From positions 1 through 8,166 of the forward strand of contig DASWIV010000083.1 in the NCBI GenBank assembly GCA_036397475.1: a stretch of 8,166 nt of DNA. Reading direction: 5' to 3'. The position numbers were made by a program, and so were the translations under genes. Positions 1 to 3,825 of this stretch are shown here, one piece after another. The notes under the pieces are model-generated. The model had not been told where the DNA came from. It saw only the letters and a list, made by a program, of their open reading frames with translations, and made no database searches. This DNA is from DASWIV01 sp036397475 (GTDB taxonomy: Bacteria > JAJVIF01 > JAPKYR01). The stretch's first letter is position 1. Every line of letters begins with the position of its first letter.

Positions 1-141
1 GAGATGGTAATGCCCGGCGACGATGTCAAGATGTCCGTCGAGCTCATCACGCCCATCGCAATGGAAGAAGGCCTCCGCTTCGCCATCCGCGAAGGCGGAC
101 GTACCGTCGGCGCCGGCGTCATCGATAAAATTCTTGAGTAA
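1..141 (+). CDS. tuf: Elongation factor Tu, C-terminal end (partial, 5' end outside window)
   Basis: The first 46 codons, open from base 1 to a TAA at 139-141, encode the end of EF-Tu domain 3. The protein contains EMVMPGDDVKM, ELITPIAMEEGLRFAIREGG and RTVGAGV, the near-invariant closing strands of bacterial EF-Tu. EF-Tu is the GTPase that carries aminoacyl-tRNA to the ribosomal A site; domain 3 contacts the tRNA T stem and EF-Ts. The terminus reads VIDKILE, a normal length with no extension. The GTPase domain lies outside the window, so nothing can be said of it. The gene leads straight into secE after 37 bases with no clear terminator, so read-through into the secE-nusG unit is likely. Identification is very secure; whether this is the only tuf copy cannot be known here. 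Confidence 0.97.
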   Translation, partial: EMVMPGDDVKMSVELITPIAMEEGLRFAIREGGRTVGAGVIDKILE

Positions 142-148
142 CTGATTC

Positions 149-172
149 ACCCGCATTCCACGGGAGGCGGGT
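149..172 (+). promoter_or_regulatory. Hairpin enclosing the secE Shine-Dalgarno
   Basis: ACCCGC at 149-154 is perfectly complementary to GCGGGT at 167-172. Inside it, TCC 157-159 can pair with GGA 163-165 around an ACG loop. The likely secE Shine-Dalgarno, GGGAGG at 162-167, lies within this structure, 11 bases before the ATG. No U-tract follows, so a terminator is unlikely. Sequestration of the ribosome binding site, or a processing site after tuf, are the plausible roles. Both are inference; the inverted repeat itself is directly visible. Confidence 0.45.
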
Positions 173-178
173 ATTGTT

Positions 179-688
179 ATGCCTAAAAAAGATAAAAAAG
201 CGCAGAAAAAAGCAGAGCGACGCGAACGGGCTAAGATGAGGGAAGAATCGGGCGAAGACCAGCTGATCGACCTCGGTCCAGAGTCTGGTCAGGAAGAACC
301 CGTTGCCGAAGAGCCTGCAAAGCCGAAGAAGTCTCCCAAGCCCGCGAAGGTTGCGGAGCCTGAACCTAACATATGGGAGCGCTTCATGGAGTTTCTGCGA
401 GAAGTCGATATCGAGCGGAAAAAAGTGAACTGGCCGTCGATTGATGAAGCATGGCGGTCGACCTGGGTTGTTGTGTTTACAATTGTATTTCTTGCAGCTT
501 TCATGGGTGTGGCGTCGTGGGGATTTAACGCCTTCACGACCAGATTATTCGGGCTGGATAATGTCTCTGTAACGGAGAATGTGAACGTACCGGGATCTTC
601 AGCCGGATTGATTGGTGGACCCGGTGGGGATGAGGAAGCCGGCGGCGGAAGTCCCGAGGGGACTCCCGGCGGCACCGAGGGAGAATAA
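179..688 (+). CDS. secE: Preprotein translocase subunit SecE, with long N- and C-terminal extensions
   Basis: SecE is the small clamp subunit of the SecYEG channel in the cytoplasmic membrane. The family core is at residues 67-125: an amphipathic stretch, FMEFLREVDIERKKVNWPS, with the signature EV..E.KKV.WPS, followed by one transmembrane helix at about 96-117. Most single-span SecE proteins are 60-90 residues; this one is 169. The N-terminal 65 residues are a highly charged cytoplasmic region, Lys/Arg-rich at 3-22, then acidic and Pro/Lys-rich. After the membrane helix there is a tail of about 44 residues, Gly- and Glu-rich at 147-169 (GGPGGDEEAGGG and similar), which by SecE topology should face outward. 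The ATG at 179 is preceded by GGGAGG at 162-167. It follows tuf directly and is 9 bases from nusG, the usual neighbour. The core identification is secure; the function of the tails is unknown. Confidence 0.95.
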   Translation: MPKKDKKAQKKAERRERAKMREESGEDQLIDLGPESGQEEPVAEEPAKPKKSPKPAKVAEPEPNIWERFMEFLREVDIERKKVNWPSIDEAWRSTWVVVFTIVFLAAFMGVASWGFNAFTTRLFGLDNVSVTENVNVPGSSAGLIGGPGGDEEAGGGSPEGTPGGTEGE

Positions 689-697
689 ATACTTTTA

Positions 698-1225
698 ATG
701 GCGTGGTATGTAGCACATACAAAGTCGGGTTGCGAGCAGAAGGTTAAATCTTCAATTGAGCAGCAGGCGAAGGTCCTGGGGCTTCGCGACAAGATTTTCC
801 GGGTGATCGTACCGCAGGAAGAGCATCTCGAAGTGGTCAAGGGTTCACGTAAGCCGGTCAAGCACAAGGTTTTTCCCGGCTACGTATTTGTCGAGATGGT
901 ATTAACCGATGAGACATGGGCTCTCATTAAAAATACCGAGAACGTGACACATTTTCTCGGTACGGCACGGGAGCCAATGCCCATCAAGGAAAATGAAATG
1001 CAGACCATCCTGAAAAGGATGGGAATGCAGAGTGAAGGTCCGGTAATTGACCTTACCGTCGGCGATGAAGTTGTCGTGTTAAATGGTCCCTTCACCGATT
1101 TTAACGGAGTAATTCAGGAAATTGACTACGATAAAAAGAAAGCAAAAGTAATGCTTTCGGTTTTCGGACGAGAGACCCCGGTTGAACTTAGTTTCAACGA
1201 AATAGAGAAGACATCGGACGAGTAA
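698..1225 (+). CDS. nusG: Transcription termination/antitermination factor NusG
   Basis: NusG binds the polymerase clamp through its N-terminal (NGN) domain, suppressing pausing, and uses its C-terminal KOW domain to contact ribosomal protein S10 or Rho. The protein is 175 residues, close to the E. coli length. The NGN domain spans about 1-110 with MAWYVAHTKSGCEQKV at the start and KVFPGYVFVEM at 57-67. The KOW domain begins near 121 with VGDEVVVLNGPFTDFNGV, and the family ending FGRETPVELSFNEIE is at 156-170. There is no insertion between the domains as seen in some thermophiles. The start at 698 fits the family N-terminus exactly. The Shine-Dalgarno, GAGGGAGA at 677-684, lies inside the end of secE, so the two are probably translationally linked. 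Confidence 0.98.
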   Translation: MAWYVAHTKSGCEQKVKSSIEQQAKVLGLRDKIFRVIVPQEEHLEVVKGSRKPVKHKVFPGYVFVEMVLTDETWALIKNTENVTHFLGTAREPMPIKENEMQTILKRMGMQSEGPVIDLTVGDEVVVLNGPFTDFNGVIQEIDYDKKKAKVMLSVFGRETPVELSFNEIEKTSDE

Positions 1226-1235
1226 TTCGCATCCG
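1215..1235 (+). other. Hairpin overlapping the nusG stop codon
   Basis: CGGA 1215-1218 pairs with TCCG 1232-1235 and CGA 1219-1221 with TCG 1227-1229. This gives a 7-bp stem with a 2-base bulge (1230-1231) and a 5-base loop that contains most of the nusG TAA. No U-tract follows, so this is not an intrinsic terminator. It may be a processing site or mRNA stabiliser between nusG and rplK, or chance; the role is inference. Confidence 0.3.
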
Positions 1236-1268
1236 TTGTCCACAAACAGATAAGGGAACGAAGAAGAA

Positions 1269-1697
1269 ATGGCGAAAAAGCCTGTTACGAAGGTCCTGAA
1301 ATTGCAGATTAAAGCGGGTGCCGCTAATCCCGGTCCGCCGATCGGTTCTCAGCTTGGGCCGTTCGGAATTAACCTGCCGCAGTTCTGCAAGGAGTATAAC
1401 GAGCAGACAGCCAAGGATTCCGGTTCGATTGTCCCGGTAGAAATTACCATCTACCAGGATCGAACATATTCATTTAAGCTCGGAATGCCCCCGATGAGCG
1501 ACCTGATCAAAAAAGCTATTAAGATCGAGAAGGGGGCGCACGCTCCCGGAACTGAGGAAGTCGCGACTATATCGCTCAAGCAGGTCAAGGATATCGCTGA
1601 GCGAAAACTTCCCGAATTGAACGCCAACGATGTAGAAGCAGCAATGAAGATCGTTGAGGGCAGTGCTCGCAGCATGGGGATTAAGGTAATAATTTAG
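1269..1697 (+). CDS. rplK: 50S ribosomal protein L11
   Basis: L11 binds the GTPase-associated region of 23S rRNA at the base of the L7/L12 stalk and is the target site of thiopeptide antibiotics. At 142 residues the length is exactly as expected. The N-terminal domain (1-70) has KLQIKAGAANPGPPIG and the FCKEYNEQT helix. The C-terminal RNA-binding domain (75-142) has PPMSDLIKKA, LNANDVEAAMKIVEGSARSMGI and the usual end. One substitution stands out: the usual PPVGPALGQ is PPIGSQLGPFGIN here, so the proline equivalent to E. coli P26 is Ser27, while P22 is kept as Pro23. The start ATG has only a weak purine-rich site upstream (AAGGGA at 1252-1257, then GAAGAAGAA), but the MAKK start matches the family. 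The gene follows nusG by 43 bases and precedes rplA, the standard order. Confidence 0.98.
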   Translation: MAKKPVTKVLKLQIKAGAANPGPPIGSQLGPFGINLPQFCKEYNEQTAKDSGSIVPVEITIYQDRTYSFKLGMPPMSDLIKKAIKIEKGAHAPGTEEVATISLKQVKDIAERKLPELNANDVEAAMKIVEGSARSMGIKVII

Positions 1698-1726
1698 TAT
1701 TTTTATCATGGAAAATTTTTACCCGG

Positions 1727-1741
1727 GGAGCCGCGTGCTCC
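1727..1741 (+). other. Small hairpin in the rplK-rplA spacer
   Basis: GGAGC 1727-1731 pairs with GCTCC 1737-1741 around the loop CGCGT, immediately before the putative L1 site. It has no U-tract and is not a terminator. It may stack on the next element as part of the rplA leader; that is inference. Confidence 0.4.
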
Positions 1742-1742
1742 G

Positions 1743-1775
1743 GTGGGAGACCGAATAGCAGGTCATCCGAACCAC
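1743..1775 (+). promoter_or_regulatory. Putative L1-binding autoregulatory leader of rplA
   Basis: Two helices are separated by an asymmetric internal loop. The outer stem is GTGG 1743-1746 with CCAC 1772-1775. The inner stem is GACC 1749-1752 with GGTC 1761-1764 around an 8-base loop. The internal loop is GA on the 5' side and ATCCGAA on the 3' side. The pattern GUGGGA / AUCCG..ACCAC is what I recall for the L1 mRNA target placed between rplK and rplA in Bacillus-type bacteria, and the GGUGGG segment resembles the L1 site in 23S rRNA. It ends 4 bases before the rplA Shine-Dalgarno (GAGGTG 1780-1785), a fitting place for L1 to repress its own translation. The pairing is directly visible; the L1 assignment is family knowledge plus inference. 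Confidence 0.65.
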
Positions 1776-1790
1776 GACCGAGGTGCGATA

Positions 1791-2495
1791 ATGACAAAAA
1801 AAAGCAAGGCTTACCAGAAAGCCGCCCAGTTAGTAGACAGAAATGAATTTTACCCCCTCGACAGGGCGATCGAACTTGTAAGATCGACAAATGCGACAAA
1901 GTTCGACGCTTCGGTCGATATTGTGGTTTGCACGGGACTCGATACCCGCCATGCCGACCAGCAGCTTCGAGGCGCATTCAGCCTGCCGCATGGTACCGGC
2001 AAGGTAATGCGTGTCGCGGTATTCGCGCAGGGAGAAAAAGAGCTGGAAGCGAGAGAAGCAGGCGCCGATGTTATCGGCAGCGACGAACTCGCCGAGGAAA
2101 TCCAGAACGGCAGGACCGATTTTGATACCGTTCTTTCGACGCCGGACATGATGAAGGTTGTAGGTAAGCTAGGACGAGTTCTTGGCCCGAGAGGAATTAT
2201 GCCCAATCCAAAAACCGGAACCGTCACTAACGATATCGGAGCCGCCGTAAAGGAATACAAGGCTGGCAAGATCACATTCCGCGCGGATTCTGGTGGACTT
2301 ATCCACACCAAGGTCGGACGCGTGAGTTTCGAGCCTGGCCAGTTAAAAGACAACATCCAGGCATTCATGAATTACCTGACCAGAAACCGTCCACCGGGAG
2401 CCAAGGGCCAGTACATCAAGAAGGTTGTAATTTCTTCTACCATGGGTCCAGGCATCAAGCTCGACACAAAGGACGTCACGTCGAGTGCCGCATAA
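1791..2495 (+). CDS. rplA: 50S ribosomal protein L1
   Basis: L1 forms the mobile L1 stalk that helps release deacylated tRNA from the E site, and represses translation of its own mRNA. The product is 234 residues, the usual bacterial length. Signature segments are GLDTRHADQQLRG (49-61), LPHGTGK (65-71), the highly conserved GRVLGPRGIMPNPKTGTVT (128-146) in domain II, and GQYIKKVVISSTMGPGIKLD (206-225). The ATG at 1791 was chosen over an in-frame GTG at 1743 because GAGGTG (1780-1785) lies 5 bases upstream, the N-terminus MTKKSKAYQKA matches the family, and the 16 extra codons would run through the putative L1-binding RNA element. It follows rplK after 93 bases and precedes rplJ by 33. No unusual residues were seen in the RNA-binding region. 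Confidence 0.98.
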   Translation: MTKKSKAYQKAAQLVDRNEFYPLDRAIELVRSTNATKFDASVDIVVCTGLDTRHADQQLRGAFSLPHGTGKVMRVAVFAQGEKELEAREAGADVIGSDELAEEIQNGRTDFDTVLSTPDMMKVVGKLGRVLGPRGIMPNPKTGTVTNDIGAAVKEYKAGKITFRADSGGLIHTKVGRVSFEPGQLKDNIQAFMNYLTRNRPPGAKGQYIKKVVISSTMGPGIKLDTKDVTSSAA

Positions 2496-2528
2496 CGGGT
2501 TTTAACAGAAAAAAATACAGGTGTGATT

Positions 2529-3056
2529 ATGGGTTCACTAAGAAAAATAAAAGAAACAAAAATACAGGAATTCCAGCAGAGTGCAAGCGAGTCGAAAGCC
2601 ATACTTCTTGCGGAGTATAAAGGCCTTACTGTGCATCAGATGGAAGATCTGAGGCATCAGCTTCGCGAAGCCGGCGGGCGACTGCAGGTTATCAAGAATA
2701 CGCTTGCGAAAATCGGACTCGGCAACGCCGGGATTGATGGTCTCGACGATCATCTCAAGGGCCAGCTCGCGTTCGTTTTCAGTACAGAGGACGCTGTGGG
2801 CGGAACAAAAGCCGCGTTCGAATTTTCCAAGAAGAACCCTCCGTTCATTTTAAAGAGCGGATATTTCGATGGCAGGGTTATCGATATTGCTGCCATCAAG
2901 GAACTCGCGAACCTGCCGGGCAGGGAAGAACTCCAGGCGAGGCTGGTTGGTACCTTAATGGCTCCGCTGGCTGAATTTGCCGGAACCATGTCCGCAGGGC
3001 TTATCGAATTTGTTGGTACGCTCGATGCCAAAGCCGTGAAAATGGCGACTGACTGA
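2529..3056 (+). CDS. rplJ: 50S ribosomal protein L10 (stalk base)
   Basis: L10 anchors the L7/L12 dimers to 23S rRNA next to L11. The product is 175 residues, normal for the family. The RNA-binding N-terminal domain shows AEYKGLTVHQMEDLRHQLR (28-46) and LQVIKNTLAK (52-61). The segment GREELQARLVGTLMAPLAEFAG at 131-152 opens the C-terminal helix (to about 173) on which L12 dimers sit. A GTG at 2523 would add two codons, but the only Shine-Dalgarno-like sequence, AGGTG 2519-2523, overlaps it and sits 5 bases before the ATG at 2529, so the ATG is preferred. Only 33 bases separate it from rplA, so the long L10 leader that usually precedes rplJ cannot be present there. rplL follows after an unusually long gap of 165 bases. 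Confidence 0.97.
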   Translation: MGSLRKIKETKIQEFQQSASESKAILLAEYKGLTVHQMEDLRHQLREAGGRLQVIKNTLAKIGLGNAGIDGLDDHLKGQLAFVFSTEDAVGGTKAAFEFSKKNPPFILKSGYFDGRVIDIAAIKELANLPGREELQARLVGTLMAPLAEFAGTMSAGLIEFVGTLDAKAVKMATD

Positions 3057-3094
3057 GAATAGAAGAGAATAGAAACGTTTTTGCTATAGAACCT

Positions 3095-3178
3095 CCTTAC
3101 CGGTTATGCCCCGGGACGGAAATTGATTTTGTAAGACTGTTACGTGTAAAGCTTCTTCCCAATCGGCCGGGGTTAAGG
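3095..3178 (+). other. Possible structured RNA in the 165-base rplJ-rplL spacer
   Basis: CCCCGG 3109-3114 is perfectly complementary to CCGGGG 3167-3172, and CCTTA 3095-3099 to TAAGG 3174-3178. Together they make a coaxial two-part stem with an internal loop on the left (3100-3108). Within it, GTAA 3131-3134 can pair with TTAC 3140-3143. The rest of the spacer (3057-3221) has no credible gene. Two weak promoter-like sequences occur: TG-C-TATAGA at 3082-3090 and TTGATT 3123-3128 with TGTAAA 3145-3150. The structure and any regulatory role are inference, since a spacer this long can yield such pairing by chance. Confidence 0.35.
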
Positions 3179-3193
3179 TCGAAACAAATTCAT

Positions 3194-3215
3194 GTGGGAT
3201 ATTCCCACGGAGGAA
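3194..3215 (+). promoter_or_regulatory. Perfect hairpin abutting the rplL Shine-Dalgarno
   Basis: GTGGGA 3194-3199 and TCCCAC 3203-3208 form a perfect 6-bp stem with loop TAT. It ends exactly at GGAGGAA (3209-3215), a strong Shine-Dalgarno 8 bases (from GGAGG) before the GTG start at 3222. The ribosome binding site itself stays unpaired. A stable stem just 5' of an open Shine-Dalgarno could favour initiation or protect a processed rplL mRNA, which suits a protein needed in several copies per ribosome. The hairpin and binding site are visible; the effect is inferred. Confidence 0.55.
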
Positions 3216-3221
3216 ATTGAA

Positions 3222-3608
3222 GTGGCTCTAACAGAAGCACAGGAAAAAGTATTAGCGGAAATCGAAGGATGGACCGTACTTGAACTTAATGAGTTCACCA
3301 AGTATCTGCAGGAGAAGTGGGACGTTTCCCCGATGGCCGCTGCGCCTGCCGCAGTAGCTGCCGCAGCTGGCGGAGATGCCGACGCTGCCGAGGAAAAGAC
3401 CAGCTTCGATGTAGTTCTCGAAGAAGCCGGACCAAATAAGATTCAGGTTATCAAAGCTGTCCGCGAAGTTACCGAGCTTGGTCTCAAGGACGCCAAGGCA
3501 CTTGTCGATTCCACACCTAAGCCGATTAAGGAAGGCGTAAGTAAGGAAGAGGCAGAGCAGATCAAGTCCAAACTTGCCGATGCCGGCGGTGTTGTAACTG
3601 TTAAGTAA
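3222..3608 (+). CDS. rplL: 50S ribosomal protein L7/L12
   Basis: L7/L12 forms the flexible multi-copy stalk that recruits and activates EF-Tu, EF-G and other translational GTPases. The product is 128 residues, normal for the family. The N-terminal dimerisation domain (1-35) has the family motif TVLELNEFTKYLQEKW. An Ala/Gly-rich hinge spans 38-57. The C-terminal factor-binding domain (58-128) reads KTSFDVVLEEAGPNKIQVIKAVREV then LGLKDAKALVDSTPKPIKEGVSKEEAEQIK. The GTG at 3222 was chosen over an in-frame ATG at 3192 because a strong GGAGG (3209-3213) is correctly placed before it, VALTEAQEK matches the family start, and the extra ten codons would run through the upstream hairpin and the binding site itself. 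It is separated from both rplJ and rpoB by long structured spacers, so its dosage is probably set independently. Confidence 0.97.
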   Translation: MALTEAQEKVLAEIEGWTVLELNEFTKYLQEKWDVSPMAAAPAAVAAAAGGDADAAEEKTSFDVVLEEAGPNKIQVIKAVREVTELGLKDAKALVDSTPKPIKEGVSKEEAEQIKSKLADAGGVVTVK

Positions 3609-3629
3609 ATTAACTGGCTGGCGAGGACC

Positions 3630-3652
3630 GGCGAATTTAATCGCCCTTTTTT
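3630..3652 (+). terminator. Intrinsic terminator/attenuator between rplL and rpoB
   Basis: GGCGA 3630-3634 pairs with TCGCC 3641-3645 around the loop ATTTAA, followed after one C by six T residues (3647-3652). It lies 22 bases past the rplL stop. Because rpoB follows in the same direction with no clear promoter, partial termination is the likeliest role; an attenuator lies at the same position in E. coli and lowers rpoBC output relative to ribosomal proteins. The 5-bp stem is short, consistent with leaky termination. Confidence 0.7.
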
Positions 3653-3682
3653 ATCCCGTACTGTTCCAGAACGGTCCGGGAT
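3653..3682 (+). other. Second hairpin downstream of the rplL attenuator
   Basis: ATCCCG 3653-3658 is a perfect complement of CGGGAT 3677-3682. Inside, CTGTT 3661-3665 pairs with AACGG 3670-3674 (one G-U) around the loop CCAG, with a 2x2 internal loop between the stems. It starts directly after the U-tract of the attenuator and has no U-tract of its own. It could be a processing site. An alternative pairing, GGACCG 3625-3630 with CGGTCC 3672-3677, would compete with it. Confidence 0.5.
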
Positions 3683-3713
3683 CAGACAAATGGACCCAGG
3701 TGGGTTACTTAAA

Positions 3714-3768
3714 GAAACGCGAAATACCCCATGGCCTGCGCTCCTCCCGAGTGCACGTGGGGCGTTTC
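3714..3768 (+). other. Large three-helix stem-loop in the rpoB leader
   Basis: Helix 1 is GAAACGC 3714-3720 with GCGTTTC 3762-3768 (7 bp). Helix 2 is CCCA 3728-3731 with TGGG 3758-3761. Helix 3 is GCGCTC 3738-3743 with GAGTGC 3749-3754 (one G-U) around the loop CTCCC. All three nest in one 55-base element. It is followed by CTG and then the T-rich TCTTTT (3772-3777), so a second weak terminator is possible. A smaller hairpin, ACCC 3694-3697 with GGGT 3702-3705, lies just upstream. Whether it is an RNase III site, a regulatory leader or an attenuator cannot be told from one sequence. Confidence 0.5.
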
Positions 3769-3825
3769 CTGTCTTTTAATCCGCGCCGTTTGTCGCTTTC
3801 TAATTATTTAAGGAGATGGATCTGA

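Noticed and set aside
142..178. tRNA-Trp or rpmG between tuf and secE
   Set aside because: The gap is 37 bases, too short for either, and contains only the hairpin and the secE ribosome binding site.
289..867. Long open frame on the minus strand across secE and nusG
   Set aside because: It is antisense to two well-conserved genes, its sequence resembles no family I know, and there is no ribosome binding site or spacing to support it.
1743..1790. GTG start at 1743 extending L1 by 16 residues
   Set aside because: No Shine-Dalgarno before it, the extra residues do not match L1, and the stretch forms the probable L1-binding RNA. ATG 1791 has GAGGTG at the right distance.
2523..2528. GTG start at 2523 for L10
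   Set aside because: It overlaps the only plausible Shine-Dalgarno (AGGTG 2519-2523), which is well placed for ATG 2529.
2496..2528. L10 leader before rplJ
   Set aside because: Only 33 bases, A-rich and without inverted repeats; too short for the known leader.
3082..3150. Promoters for rplL: TG-C-TATAGA at 3082-3090 and TTGATT/TGTAAA at 3123-3150
   Set aside because: The first has no -35 partner at a proper distance and the second matches consensus poorly on both boxes with a 16-base spacer. Not strong enough to list as promoters, but mentioned in the spacer entry.
3192..3221. ATG start at 3192 extending L7/L12 by ten residues
   Set aside because: The extension covers the hairpin and the GGAGG ribosome binding site. 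The family N-terminus begins at GTG 3222.
3772..3809. Promoter directly before rpoB (TTTAAT, TTGTCG, TAATTA segments)
   Set aside because: No pair of boxes has acceptable spacing relative to the others; the T- and A-rich bases are more simply leader sequence before the Shine-Dalgarno.
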